64,000 bases of DNA from Tsukamurella sputi (GCF_007858445.1 NZ_VIGV01000014.1:1-64000); one strand, 5' to 3'; shown: positions 33,701 through 41,722, numbered from the stretch's first letter. Made by a program: numbers and translations. The notes: a model not told the origin generated them from the letters alone.

Positions 33701-35024
33701 CGTAGGGCCCGCGGGGCGCGAGCTTGCCCGTCCACGCCATGCCGCCCGCGAGCGCCAGCACCACGACGACGGCGAGCGCCCCGGCGGCCAACCGGTCGTT
33801 CTCGGGGTGCGCCAGCGCCCGCCGCACGCGCCGCAGGTCGACGGTGCCGGGCAGTGGCGCCCGGGCCAGCAGGTGCGCTAGGCCCAGGACCAGCGGCAAC
33901 CGGAGGAAGGGCTCGATCTTGTAGACGTTGCGCAGGGGCGTGCCGACGCTGTCCAAGAAGACCCGGACGGGCTCGGCGAACGGGGAGCCGAGGCCGCTCG
34001 CGTACCCCGCGCCGATCCCCGCCAGCCCGACGAGCAGCACCGTCGCCCAGACTCCGCGCTTGGGCATGCGCCGCATGGTGAGCCCCGCGATCCCGGCGCA
34101 CGCGACGAGGCCCGTGACGACCACGGCCGCGGGGGAGGTGGTGAGCATGGCGCCCGCGGCGCGCTCGTCGGAGATGAACGGGCTCCACGACGTGGTGCCG
34201 CGCAGTACCTCCGGCAGCGAGGCCCACTGCGTGGTGGCGCGGGAGGACTCGATGAACTCGAGGAAGGGCGGGCTGACGCGGCCCATGATGAGCAGCGGCA
34301 CGATCCACCAGGTGGTGGCCAGCGCGACGCACACCGCCCACCAGGCGCTGAACGTCCAGAACCGTCGGGTACCCCGGCCGACGCGCGCGTGCAGCAGCCA
34401 CCACAGCGCGGCGACCGCGCACGCGATGCCCGTGGCCACGGCGTTCACCGCGCCCATCAGCGCGACGGCGACCGCTGACCGGGCCGCGAGATTGCGCAGC
34501 GGGGCGTCGTGCCCCTGCAGCATCTGCACCAGCGGCAGCAGCACCCACGGCGCCAGCATCACGGGTGCGGTCTCGGAGCTGATCGCGCCCAGTGTCGTGA
34601 GCACCTGCGGGGCCAGCACGAACGCGGCGGCCGCCACGATGCGGCTGCCGCGCGAGCCGGTGCGCAGCGCCTCGGTGAGGCGGATGATCCCCCAGAAGCC
34701 GGCGAACAGCAGCAGCGCCCACCACAGGCGCTGCGTGATCCACGGCGGGACGTGCAGGAACTGTCCGAGCGCGAAGAAGGCGCCGTGCGGGAAGAAGTAG
34801 CCGTAGGCCTGGTTCTGCACCTGGCCGAGCGGGGACTGGCTGGACCAGACGTTCGCCGCGCGGGAGAGGAAGCCGATCGGATTCGCCGTGAGATCGAGCT
34901 TGGTATCGGCGACGATCTTGCCGGGGGCGCTGAGGAAACTCAGTGCGAGCAGGGCGACGAACGCCCACGCGCCTGCGCGGCGGGTCAGGGGTTCGTCAGG
35001 GAGCTGCGGGTTACTTGTTGGCAC
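30717..35024 (-). CDS. aftD: Alpha-(1->3)-arabinofuranosyltransferase AftD
   Basis: 1435 residues, near the 1400-residue mycobacterial AftD. A GT-C multi-TM core fills the first 430 residues (starting AWAFVALLALSFLSAPGKIVADTK, with the conserved acidic first loop carrying D in VADTKLDL). A large extracytoplasmic region has carbohydrate-binding-like modules (F5/8-type segments GTWEGATVSASSSAADATQL and NTAWVSSGLDH). Three or more TMs lie at the C-terminus. AftD adds branching arabinose in arabinogalactan and lipoarabinomannan from decaprenyl-phospho-arabinose. The frame is open to 35096, but the GTG at 35024 is preferred: it overlaps the end of the DUF2613 gene by only 14 nt. Neighbours lpqI-like and DUF2613 fit the mycobacterial order. 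Confidence 0.92.
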   Translation of the reverse strand: MPTSNPQLPDEPLTRRAGAWAFVALLALSFLSAPGKIVADTKLDLTANPIGFLSRAANVWSSQSPLGQVQNQAYGYFFPHGAFFALGQFLHVPPWITQRLWWALLLFAGFWGIIRLTEALRTGSRGSRIVAAAAFVLAPQVLTTLGAISSETAPVMLAPWVLLPLVQMLQGHDAPLRNLAARSAVAVALMGAVNAVATGIACAVAALWWLLHARVGRGTRRFWTFSAWWAVCVALATTWWIVPLLIMGRVSPPFLEFIESSRATTQWASLPEVLRGTTSWSPFISDERAAGAMLTTSPAAVVVTGLVACAGIAGLTMRRMPKRGVWATVLLVGLAGIGAGYASGLGSPFAEPVRVFLDSVGTPLRNVYKIEPFLRLPLVLGLAHLLARAPLPGTVDLRRVRRALAHPENDRLAAGALAVVVVLALAGGMAWTGKLAPRGPYDRIPDYWSEAAGWLSAHAAGTAPGQARAERALVVPGAPFGAQLWGLTRDEPLQPLAETPWAVRDAIPLNPPGAIRALDSVQRLFSAGTPSAGLAATLRRQGISYLVLRADLDPGTSRSARPALARSAIEGSPGISEVARFGPDVAPPTVEKVVVDSGLRPPLPAITIYRVDGAVPTGPYVADLASMPRIAGGPESLLGLQADAATSGRRELGAALLASDAAAAGLPDGPLTVTDTPKRRETDYGRVDDHSSAIRTASEPRRTLNRLPDYPAAGLVDGTWEGATVSASSSAADATQLGTVLPGAGPAAAVDGDKNTAWVSSGLDHAINQWLQFTLPEPRADLAMTVTVGRALGPAVTRLLITTEAGTVYSDPVTAGTPITLVAPSEPTRWVRITAAETADRTWGNQFAITEAQLTDARSGQAIPARHDVALPASGPAQRWVFGQDTMGRSGCVVTPDEHGGPGPVQCADIAIGPEEPGQLRRTVDGPGSPAVTAALTVRSRPGQALSALLADPAAPSAFAESAVGDGRASSAAAVDGDPNTVWSAPQSVTEPTSPKPVLRLRLPSPQVVSGLTLRLPRGEAPAHPTRIGVDLGTGRQVREVPEGSGSGEVTVKVDPAVTDSISISLLDWDERININDFGFPEKMAPGLAEVRAVGPDGTPVPGSEPAPADRPVVVPCEAGPTVRVGDRVLRFRIEAGARELRDGAPVRAIACDPAPVALPAGRQQVVASPGAAFSVDTVTLDAPGSDGAGPRDEGVKIQSWTPDRRVVTVSDAGADQVLVVPESRNSGWSATGPDGAPLRAVTVNGWQQGWVVPKGTEGAVTLRFGLNAPYRIGLFGGLSLLVILAALALVSGSRPRTPGEPVRAWQPGVLAGLGVGAVAFVLSGWPGLALWAATGLATWIVSGLHVSADRRAALRVFGASGFVLAGMLLLATGPWHAEAGYVGHGPWPQGLALTGVLLMAWSTVPPARFPRRRGSGGPGAGEAATEVLRLPGCR

Positions 35025-35211
35025 CCGAGTCGTCGCGCTCGCCGTAGTTCGACGAGCCCTGCAGGAAGCCCTTGTCCTTCGACACGGTGTTGACATCGGT
35101 GGTCGGCGACGTCTGCGCGACGGCCGCGCCGCTCACCAGTGCGAGGGCCACGGCGACGACGATGCCGGCGAGCGCGGCGGTGGCGCTGGCGATGATCGAG
35201 GTGCGGTCCAT
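35011..35211 (-). CDS. Small secreted DUF2613 protein (Rv0236A-like)
   Basis: 66 residues. An N-terminal signal-like helix (ASATAALAGIVVAVALALVSG) is followed by a short exported tail ending NYGERDDSGANK. It lies directly upstream of aftD with a 14-nt overlap, the arrangement recalled for Rv0236A-aftD in mycobacteria. Function unknown; co-expression with AftD is likely. Confidence 0.85.
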   Translation of the reverse strand: MDRTSIIASATAALAGIVVAVALALVSGAAVAQTSPTTDVNTVSKDKGFLQGSSNYGERDDSGANK

Positions 35212-35221
35212 GCCGGAGAGT

Positions 35222-35722
35222 CTACAGGTCGAGCTCGGCGCAGCCCGACGGCACGATCATGACCGGCCGCTTGCAGCCGCGGAGCACGTGCTCCGAGACC
35301 GACGAGTGCCACAGCGCCTTGACGCCCGAGATCCCGCGACTGCCGGAGACGATCACGTCTACGTCGAAGGTGTCCGACGCGGAGATGATCGCGGTCCAGA
35401 CGGTGGTGGAGACCTCGATCAGCTCGCCGTGTGCGGTGAACCCGGCCGCGGCCGCCAGCTCGACGCCCTGCTCGTTGGTCTTCTTGGCCTCGGCGTGCAC
35501 CACGTCGCTCTCGCGGGTCAGCGCGGTCTCGGCCGCGCCGGCGCCGGCCACGCCCGACATCGCGGACAGCCGCGCGGCCTGGTGGATCGTGGACTCCCAG
35601 GCGGTGACGACGATCGCCTCGGCGTCCCGGCCCTGCGCGAGCACCTTGCTGGCGTACTTGACGGCGCGCTGGGAGGACTCGGAACCGTCGTACGCGATCA
35701 GAACCTTGACGGGGACACTCAT
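35222..35722 (-). CDS. Universal stress protein (UspA family)
   Basis: 166 residues. It begins with the family start KVLIAYDGSESSQRAVKYA. The nucleotide loop is SGSRGISGVKALWHSSVSEHV, close to the G-2x-G-9x-G(S/T) ATP motif but with Ser replacing one Gly, so ATP binding is uncertain; VMIVPSG ends the domain. The frame is open upstream to 35788, but ATG 35722 has GAGGTG 9 nt upstream and matches the family N-terminus. It is cytosolic and its stop is 11 bp from the start of the DUF2613 gene, same strand. Confidence 0.9.
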   Translation of the reverse strand: MSVPVKVLIAYDGSESSQRAVKYASKVLAQGRDAEAIVVTAWESTIHQAARLSAMSGVAGAGAAETALTRESDVVHAEAKKTNEQGVELAAAAGFTAHGELIEVSTTVWTAIISASDTFDVDVIVSGSRGISGVKALWHSSVSEHVLRGCKRPVMIVPSGCAELDL

Positions 35723-35806
35723 GCGGATCACCTCGATCTTCACGGTTACCTGATGCCTCCAGGTTACGCCGATCCGACTCGGTTGCAAGATGCAAGTTCG
35801 GGCGTG

Positions 35807-36733
35807 TCAGCGGCGGTACCGGTGGGCGAGCTCGGGATCCGACTCCCACCACAGCCCGGTCGACGGTGCGCCCCCGGTCGCGTCGTTGCTGTCGGCCCGC
35901 GCACCCTCGCGGGCGTCCTCGGCGGCGTCCTCACGCACCTGCCGGGCCGCGTCCTCGCGGCGCAGCGCGAACATGAGGATCACCAGGAAGGGCAGGCCGA
36001 ACAGGTCCGCCAGCAGCCACAGCATCCCCGCTCCGACGGTCTGCGACAGTCGCATCCGGTCCTCGTCGAGCCCCAGCGCCGCGTAGTGCGCGGTGTAGAG
36101 CAGAGGCCCGAGCCAGACGACGATCCCCAGGATCCCGTCGGCGAGCGATTCGACGAGCGTGATCAGCAGTGACAGGCCCTGCGGGTACCGGCGCGGCACC
36201 GGATCGGCCTGGATCCGGGTGTAGAAGTAGACGAAACCGGCGGTCACCAGCAGGCACCGGGTGAGCAGGTCGAGGGCGGGGCTGCGCATCGCGGCGAGGT
36301 TCCACCCCGTGAACAGCAGCAGCCACGGCGTCACCAGCAGCAGGCCCGAGCCGATCGCCGGGTGCCCGAGCACCCGTGCCGCGGGGCTGCGCAGCGCGCG
36401 CAGCGCGGCGGACCGTCGGGCGGGGGAGAGTCGGGCACCGAAGACGGTGACCGGCGTCCCCGCCGCCAGCCCGAGCGGGACGACGTACAGCAGGAGGGTG
36501 ATCTGCAGTGCGCGCACCCAGAACAGGCGGGGCGCATAGTCCGTGATCGGGCCGCACGAGATCGCCACGGCCGTGAGGCAGCCGATGGCGACGAAGGCGA
36601 CCCGTCGAGCGAGCGGCACGGCGCGTCCGCGCGCGGCCCACAGGTAGGCGGCGGCCAGCACCACAGCCGCGACACCGAGCACGTCGACGCGCCAGTCGTG
36701 CAGCCAGGCCGAAGCGGGAATCGCGACACTCAC
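35807..36733 (-). CDS. Cytochrome c oxidase assembly protein (CtaG_Caa3 family)
   Basis: 308 residues, seven TM segments, of the CtaG/caa3-type family (PF09678) that helps assemble the copper centres of cytochrome c oxidase. Conserved elements include LHDWRVDVLGV at the N-terminus, DYAPRLFWVRALQ..LLYVVPLGLAAG, and late His-containing helix YTAHYAALGLDEDRM. An acidic cytosolic tail of about 50 residues ends the protein. The start is taken as GTG 36733 (VSVAIPASAWLHDW) because a TACCGT -10 box ends 6 nt upstream, making it leaderless; an in-frame ATG lies at 36769. Confidence 0.85.
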   Translation of the reverse strand: MSVAIPASAWLHDWRVDVLGVAAVVLAAAYLWAARGRAVPLARRVAFVAIGCLTAVAISCGPITDYAPRLFWVRALQITLLLYVVPLGLAAGTPVTVFGARLSPARRSAALRALRSPAARVLGHPAIGSGLLLVTPWLLLFTGWNLAAMRSPALDLLTRCLLVTAGFVYFYTRIQADPVPRRYPQGLSLLITLVESLADGILGIVVWLGPLLYTAHYAALGLDEDRMRLSQTVGAGMLWLLADLFGLPFLVILMFALRREDAARQVREDAAEDAREGARADSNDATGGAPSTGLWWESDPELAHRYRR

Positions 36734-36855
36734 CGGTGCACGGTACGTCCGCCGCACCCGGTTCGGCACCCCGGAGATACTCCTAGACCTGCAGAAACGG
36801 GGAGGAATCAGGACGAAGTCCCTCGCGCCGGAGCGGTCTGACAGACTGGGGCGCG

Positions 36856-38019
36856 ATGCAGAAGTTTCGGAACCTCACGATCCTGACGATCGCGGCGGCC
36901 ACGGTCGCCGCGTGCGGCCCGTCGACGCCGGACGCGGCGCCGACGACGGCGACCGTCGCGCAGGCCCCCTCGTCGACCGCGTCGGCGGCACCGTCGTCGG
37001 GTCCTGGACGCCCGGCGACCTGCGGCACGGACTTGCTAGCGAAGCTCTCGATGCGGGAGAAGGCGGGGCAGCTGCTCATGGTGGGCGTGAAGGACGCCGC
37101 CGACGCCCGTCGCGCCGTGCAGCAGGGCGTGGGCGGGGTGTTCATCGGCAGCTGGACCGACCGCTCGGTCTTCTCCGGCGGCACGCTGCAGGCCGTGGCG
37201 AAGGCGGGGAAGGTGCCGGCGATGGTCTCCGTCGACGAGGAGGGCGGCCGCGTCTCCCGCGTGCCGGGCGCGAACCTGGTCTCGGCGCGGCAGCTCGCGA
37301 AGACGATGACCGTCGCCCAGGCGCGGGCCGAGGGCGAGCGGGTCGGCAGGCTCATGAAGTCGATGGGGATCACCGTCGACTTCGCGCCCGATGCGGACGT
37401 CTCCGCGCAGCCCGCCGACTCCGTGATCGGCGACCGCTCGTACTCGGACGATCCCGCGGTGGTGGTGAAGTACTCGCAGGCCTTCGCCGCGGGGCTGCGT
37501 GACGGCGGCGTCTATCCGGTGTTCAAGCACTTCCCGGGGCACGGCAGCTCGTCGGGCGATTCGCATCAGGGCGGCGTGAGCGTGCCGCCCCTGAACCAGC
37601 TCAAGCAGAAGGACCTGATCCCCTTCCGTGCGGCGGTGGACGCCGGCGACGCGGGTGTGATGGTGGGCCACCTGACGGTGCCGGGGCTGACCGAGCCGGG
37701 CTTGCCCACGAGCCTGAGTCCCGCGACGATGCGTCTCCTGCGCGACGGTGCCGGGTACGGCGCGAAGCGCTTCGACGGGCCGATCTTCACCGACGACTTG
37801 TCGGGCATGAAGGCCATCACGAACGAGTTCAGCGTTCCGCAGGCGGTCACGAAAGCGCTCGAGGCGGGTGCCGATGTGGCACTGTGGATCTCGACGGACC
37901 AGCTGGGCGCGGCGCTCGACGCGGTGGAGGCCGCGGTGAAGGCGAAGCGGATCCCGGCGAAGCAGCTCGACGATTCGGTGCTGCGCGTGGCGCGCGCGAA
38001 GCACGCCGTAAGCTGCTGA
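36856..38019 (+). CDS. lpqI: Glycoside hydrolase family 3 lipoprotein, beta-N-acetylglucosaminidase (LpqI-like)
   Basis: 387 residues. The signal peptide ends with lipobox TVAAC (C20), so it is a lipoprotein. The GH3/NagZ domain covers residues 55-385. The family motif KHFPGHGSSSGDSHQG supplies the His/Asp dyad used by NagZ-type enzymes. VSVDEEGGRVSRVPGA carries the substrate-binding Asp/Glu, and the catalytic Asp lies in IFTDDLSGMKAI. In mycobacteria LpqI trims muropeptide GlcNAc during peptidoglycan recycling. It is followed by the TetR gene, as in M. tuberculosis. Confidence 0.9.
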   Translation: MQKFRNLTILTIAAATVAACGPSTPDAAPTTATVAQAPSSTASAAPSSGPGRPATCGTDLLAKLSMREKAGQLLMVGVKDAADARRAVQQGVGGVFIGSWTDRSVFSGGTLQAVAKAGKVPAMVSVDEEGGRVSRVPGANLVSARQLAKTMTVAQARAEGERVGRLMKSMGITVDFAPDADVSAQPADSVIGDRSYSDDPAVVVKYSQAFAAGLRDGGVYPVFKHFPGHGSSSGDSHQGGVSVPPLNQLKQKDLIPFRAAVDAGDAGVMVGHLTVPGLTEPGLPTSLSPATMRLLRDGAGYGAKRFDGPIFTDDLSGMKAITNEFSVPQAVTKALEAGADVALWISTDQLGAALDAVEAAVKAKRIPAKQLDDSVLRVARAKHAVSC

Positions 38020-38041
38020 TGTCCGGGCGATTCGCCGTAAC

Positions 38042-38055
38042 TTACTTATGAGTAA
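38042..38055. promoter_or_regulatory. TetR operator, TTACT-N4-AGTAA
   Basis: Perfect 5-bp arms with a 4-nt spacer, 42 bp upstream of the tetR ATG. The same dyad occurs at 43131-43144 between fabG4- and fadA2-like genes, and C/G variants lie before the fadE5-like gene. A second AGTAA at 38082-38086 abuts the ribosome site. Confidence 0.7.
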
Positions 38056-38097
38056 CCTTGTGGGCTAGGATCTGACTCGAGAGTAAGGAGGACGCCG

Positions 38098-38694
38098 ATG
38101 GCCGGTGGTACGAAGCGTTTGCCGCGCGCGGTGCGCGAGCAGCAGATGCTGGACGCCGCCATCAAGGTGTTCTCGCGCAACGGCTTCTACGAGACGTCGA
38201 TGGACGCGGTGGCCCGCGAGGCGCAGATCAGCAAGCCGATGCTGTACCTGTACTACGGCTCCAAGGACGAACTCTTCGCGGCGTGCGTGACCCGCGAGGC
38301 CGGCAAGTTCATGCGGAGCATCGAGTTCGACGCCAGCCCCACCCTGCCGCCGCTGCAGCGGTTGCGGTCCGTGATCGCGGGCTTCCTCAAGTACGTCGAC
38401 GAGAACCGCGACGCCTGGCGCGTGATGTACCGGGAGACCACGGGTCAGGCCGCGTTCGCCGCGCTGTCCGAGAACAGCCGGGAGCGGGTCGTCGAGATGA
38501 CGGCGGTGCTGCTCCGCGAGGCGGCCAAGTACGCGCCGGAGGACACGGACTTCGAGCTCTACGCCGTCGCCCTCGTCGGCTCCGGCGAGGCGATCGCGGA
38601 CCGTCTGGCCACCGGGAAGGTCGAGCTCGACCGCGCCGTCGAGATCATGACCTCGTTCCTCTGGGGCGGCATCCGCGGCGAGCGGCCGGAGTAG
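38098..38694 (+). CDS. TetR-family transcriptional regulator (Rv0238-like)
   Basis: 198 residues. The HTH lies at about 15-60 (VFSRNGFYETSMDAVAREAQISKPMLYLYYGSKDELFAAC), close to the FabR/FasR-like lipid TetR subgroup in its YLYYGSK segment. The C-terminal ligand domain has FAALSENSRERVVEMTAVLL. ATG 38098 with AAGGAGG 7 nt upstream. The promoter carries an operator dyad shared with the fatty-acid genes 5 kb and 13 kb downstream, so it probably represses itself and those genes, with acyl-CoA or a fatty acid as the likely effector (inference). Confidence 0.88.
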   Translation: MAGGTKRLPRAVREQQMLDAAIKVFSRNGFYETSMDAVAREAQISKPMLYLYYGSKDELFAACVTREAGKFMRSIEFDASPTLPPLQRLRSVIAGFLKYVDENRDAWRVMYRETTGQAAFAALSENSRERVVEMTAVLLREAAKYAPEDTDFELYAVALVGSGEAIADRLATGKVELDRAVEIMTSFLWGGIRGERPE

Positions 38695-38719
38695 GTTCGG
38701 CGCGGGCGCTGAGGCTGAT

Positions 38720-38744
38720 GAGCCATGCGCCTCGCGCACGGCTC
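38720..38744. terminator. Hairpin between convergent genes
   Basis: GAGCCATGCGC and GCGCACGGCTC pair at 10 of 11 positions around a 3-nt loop, between the stops at 38694 and 38750. A related stem (AGCCATGCG) occurs at 40693. Confidence 0.55.
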
Positions 38745-38749
38745 GCGCC

Positions 38750-39319
38750 TCAATCGGAGAGTTCCAGCCACCATCGGCCGGACAGGTGGGTGATGCGCGT
38801 CCGTGTCGCGTCGGCCGGCGTGGCTCCCACGGGGTGGTACGCCAGCTGCGTGGTGCTGATCGACGGGCCCGCGATGTGGAACCTCACCACCCCGTCCCGC
38901 TTCGACGCGGAGTAGACCTCCTGCGTGCCGATCGACCTCGACTCGTAGTCGAAGATCTCGGCCTCCGGGTCCGCGAGCATCCGCTCCGCCGCGGCCCGCA
39001 GCCGCGGCTCGTCGTAGCCCCAGCGGGCGTCGGGGACGGCGCCCGTGAATCGCAGCCCGATCGCGAGAACCCCGATGAGCGGGATGATCAGCAACTGCCA
39101 CGCGAACCGCCGGACCGCGAACGCCCATACAGCGAGGTGGGCGAGCCAGCCCAGGAGCAGGAACGCTCCACCCGCGAACGACAGCGCCAGTAGCGCCATA
39201 TCACCCGGAAACGTCGTCCCCCACAACCACATCGCGACGTCAATGACCACGAAAACAGCCAGTACGTACCCCGCGATGGTCAGGTCGTGCTGCGTCGTCG
39301 CCCGGCGATCTGTCGACAT
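38750..39319 (-). CDS. Hypothetical membrane protein
   Basis: 189 residues. Three TM segments (about 14-34, 41-68, 72-92) are followed by a 100-residue soluble domain starting ARWGYDEPRLRAAAERMLAD and ending LSGRWWLELSD. I recognise no family. ATG 39319 lies 6 nt after a TATTCT -10 box (leaderless). The gene is convergent with tetR and interrupts the otherwise conserved tetR-htdX neighbourhood; function unknown. Confidence 0.68.
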   Translation of the reverse strand: MSTDRRATTQHDLTIAGYVLAVFVVIDVAMWLWGTTFPGDMALLALSFAGGAFLLLGWLAHLAVWAFAVRRFAWQLLIIPLIGVLAIGLRFTGAVPDARWGYDEPRLRAAAERMLADPEAEIFDYESRSIGTQEVYSASKRDGVVRFHIAGPSISTTQLAYHPVGATPADATRTRITHLSGRWWLELSD

Positions 39320-39361
39320 GAATCGAGAATACGTGTTGCCGTATCGTCGCGGAGGCTGTGC

Positions 39362-40210
39362 TCAGCTCTGTGGCGGAGCGCCGGCCAAGCGCCGCGGAAC
39401 GCCCTCGCTGACCATCCGGTCGACCCAATCGGCGACGGCGGCCCGTACGAGCGTAGGCCTGTCGATGTGTGCGTTGTGGCCCGCGCGGTCGACGATCGTC
39501 GTCGTCATCCGGTCGTAATGCCGGAGGAGTCGAAGTTGGTCGATGTAGCCGACGACGGAATCCTGCCGCGCTGTGACCAGCAGTGACGGGGCCGCCAGCG
39601 GGGCGGTCAGCCGTGACTCGGGCGGCACCGCCAGGGTGAAGTCGCTCCGGATTCGCGCAGCCGCCGCACGATCGTAGGAACGGAGGCCGGGTAACACTGC
39701 GCGTCGGTACCGTTCCCAGTTCGAGGTGGTCAGATCGACGGCCATGTCCTCGTACATCGCGCGGTCGTCAGTGTTCAGAGCGTCCAGCAGTGTCTCGTCC
39801 ACGTCGAATCGGGTGCGCACCGGGAGCGTGCGTTCAGTGAGTGGGGCCACCGACGGTACGAGAAGGCACAGGCCGAGGACGCGGTCGGGCGTCGAACACG
39901 CGACGTGGCGGGCGAGTGCGCCGCCCAGTGAGTTCCCGACGACCGCGAACGGATCGCTCCCGAAATGGTGATCGACGTATTGCGTGACGGCCGCAGCGAC
40001 AGCATCGACGCCGTCGATGTCGGGGCCGGCAGGGCTGCGCCCGAAGCCGGGCAGGTCGATGTAGTGGCGTCGCCACGAGTGGGGCGAGCGCGCGAACAGG
40101 TCGTCGATCGGGAGGAGGATCCGGTGGTCGACGGTGAATCCGTGGATGAGGAGGATCGGAGTCCCATTGTCGTCGCCGAGGACGCGGTCGTGAATCGCGG
40201 TGATCGTCAT
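39362..40210 (-). CDS. Alpha/beta hydrolase
   Basis: 282 residues. LLIHGFTVDHRIL (oxyanion loop), nucleophile elbow GNSLGG (Ser), acid in LLVTARQDSVVG, and His in DRAGHNAHIDRP make a complete triad. The cap domain is short. It resembles small alpha/beta-hydrolase esterases that are often controlled by an adjacent MerR regulator, and a MerR gene lies divergently 56 bp away. Substrate unknown. Confidence 0.87.
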   Translation of the reverse strand: MTITAIHDRVLGDDNGTPILLIHGFTVDHRILLPIDDLFARSPHSWRRHYIDLPGFGRSPAGPDIDGVDAVAAAVTQYVDHHFGSDPFAVVGNSLGGALARHVACSTPDRVLGLCLLVPSVAPLTERTLPVRTRFDVDETLLDALNTDDRAMYEDMAVDLTTSNWERYRRAVLPGLRSYDRAAAARIRSDFTLAVPPESRLTAPLAAPSLLVTARQDSVVGYIDQLRLLRHYDRMTTTIVDRAGHNAHIDRPTLVRAAVADWVDRMVSEGVPRRLAGAPPQS

Positions 40211-40228
40211 ACGAGCGATGCTCGAACA

Positions 40229-40250
40229 TTCCCGCTAGCGTCAATGTCAA
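40229..40250. promoter_or_regulatory. Putative MerR operator and hydrolase -35 box
   Basis: The dyad TTCCCGCTAGCGTCAA (40229-40244; symmetric core CGCTAGCG) adjoins TTGACA on the minus strand (40245-40250), the -35 box of the hydrolase promoter. MerR activators bind such dyads inside an over-long spacer. The -10 is poorly defined (GAGCAT, 21-bp spacer). Confidence 0.45.
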
Positions 40251-40266
40251 GAACGAGGGGGTGTTC

Positions 40267-40629
40267 GTGCGGATCGGTGAGTTCGCGGCGTTGACGGGAA
40301 TCAGCGAGCGGAGTCTGCGGCATTTCGAGGACGTCGGTCTCGTTGTGCCCGACCGGGCCGCGAACGGCTATCGGGACTACTCCCACGATCTGATCGGGCG
40401 GGCTGAGGAGGTGCGGGATCTCGTCTCGGCGGGGATTCCCACGCGCCTCGTCGCCGACGTCCTTGCTGCGGCGTCCGGTGCGGGCGGAATTTCCGCAGAA
40501 CACCTCGATCCCGATGCGCGGCGTGCGGTCGAGGACGAGTGGGAGCGCATGTGCCGTTGCGTGGAGTGCATTGCGGCTCGGCGGGACGCGTTGCGCGCCT
40601 ACCTGGATGGTGACGACTTGCGCAGCTGA
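40267..40629 (+). CDS. MerR-family transcriptional regulator
   Basis: 120 residues. The winged HTH is VRIGEFAALTGISERSLRHF, then EDVGLVVPDRAANGYRDYS; a dimerisation helix and a C-terminal region with CRCVECIAARRDAL follow. The C-x-C-x2-C spacing could bind a metal or sense thiol stress, but the protein lacks the longer metal loop of MerR/CueR. The start is taken at GTG 40267 (GAGGGGG 5 nt upstream) rather than GTG 40261. It probably regulates the divergent hydrolase. Confidence 0.85.
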   Translation: MRIGEFAALTGISERSLRHFEDVGLVVPDRAANGYRDYSHDLIGRAEEVRDLVSAGIPTRLVADVLAAASGAGGISAEHLDPDARRAVEDEWERMCRCVECIAARRDALRAYLDGDDLRS

Positions 40630-40692
40630 CCGGTGGCCGCGCGCGCGGCGCGTCGCTCGACGATCGAAAAGTCGCTTGAACGGGGACAAGAC

Positions 40693-40715
40693 AGCCATGC
40701 GCGGGACGCATGGCT
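40693..40715. terminator. Perfect 9-bp hairpin downstream of merR
   Basis: AGCCATGCG (40693-40701) and CGCATGGCT (40707-40715), 5-nt loop, no T tail, between the convergent stops at 40629 and 40830. The rest of this 200-bp gap shows nothing else. The stem sequence recurs at 38720. Confidence 0.5.
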
Positions 40716-40829
40716 CGTGAACGATTACCGCCCGGCCCGCCGCGGCTGGACGCTCCACTCGATGTGCCGTCCCGAGACGACGATGCCCGCCGCGGCCGAA
40801 GCCGGGCGGGCACCGTCGGAGAACAGGAC

Positions 40830-41720
40830 TTACAGCGGCGTGACGGTGGCCGTCACGTGCGGGAAGCCCTTCTTGAGATCCTTCGCGATGATCTCGGTGC
40901 CGCCGGTGGCCTCGTCGCGCGCGACGTACAGGCCGATGCGTGCGGGCAGGATCACCGGCTTGCCGAACCGCACGTGGTGCACCACCGCGTCGGGGACGTG
41001 CCCCTCGACGACGCGCAGCATCGCGGCGGCGGTCCACGCGCCGTGCGCGATCGACGACGGGAAGCCGAAGGCCTTGCCGCCGATCGGCGACATGTGGATC
41101 GGGTTCCGGTCGCCGCTGACGCCGGCGTACTGCCGGATCAGCGAGCCGTTCACGGACAGCAGCGCGTCGGGGGCGCCGGGGCGGCCCTCCTTCGGCGCGG
41201 GCCCGGACGGCTCACCCGACAGCGACGTGCGCTGCTGGATGAGCATCGTCGACACCTCGGAGGCGACCGACGCACCGGACGCATCGGTGAACTCCGTCGT
41301 GAAGTCGAGGAGCATGCCCTTGCGGTGCTCCCGCAGGTTGCCCACCGACGTGCGCAGCGTCAGCGACTCACCCGGCACCACGCGGCGGCGCCGCGTGATC
41401 GTGTTCTCCACGTGTACGGAACCCACGGCCGCGGCGGGGAAGTCGTCCGCCAGGAACAGGTCCATGATCAGCGGGAAGGAGAGCACGTAGAGGTACATCA
41501 CCGGCACCTCGCCGGTGTTCTTCAGTCCCACGACCTCGCAGTACTCGCCGACACGCGCGGGGTCGACGGTCACCGTCAGCTCCACGGAGCGGGAGGGCAG
41601 CGCGGTCTCCGGCTTCAGCGGGCCCTGCTTGCCGACCACGGGCAGGATGCCGCGCAGTCCGCGCGTGAGCACCGACAGGCTCGACGGCGGTGCCTGCAGC
41701 ACGGTCACGTTATCGGCCAT
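40830..41720 (-). CDS. htdX: MaoC-like (3R)-hydroxyacyl dehydratase (HtdX-like)
   Basis: 296 residues, double hot-dog. The C-terminal half has the hydratase-2 motif YAGVSGDRNPIHM (catalytic Asp and His) followed by AHGAWTAAAM. It dehydrates (3R)-hydroxyacyl thioesters; in M. tuberculosis HtdX is encoded with FabG4. The ATG is 2 nt after the fabG4-like stop, so the two are co-transcribed. An Ala-Pro-rich N-terminus of about 15 residues is slightly longer than in mycobacteria. Confidence 0.9.
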   Translation of the reverse strand: MADNVTVLQAPPSSLSVLTRGLRGILPVVGKQGPLKPETALPSRSVELTVTVDPARVGEYCEVVGLKNTGEVPVMYLYVLSFPLIMDLFLADDFPAAAVGSVHVENTITRRRRVVPGESLTLRTSVGNLREHRKGMLLDFTTEFTDASGASVASEVSTMLIQQRTSLSGEPSGPAPKEGRPGAPDALLSVNGSLIRQYAGVSGDRNPIHMSPIGGKAFGFPSSIAHGAWTAAAMLRVVEGHVPDAVVHHVRFGKPVILPARIGLYVARDEATGGTEIIAKDLKKGFPHVTATVTPL

Positions 41721-41722
41721 GA

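Noticed and set aside
35222-35788. Longer universal stress protein starting at 35788
   Set aside because: The extra 22 residues do not match the family; ATG 35722 has a ribosome site and the typical first strand.
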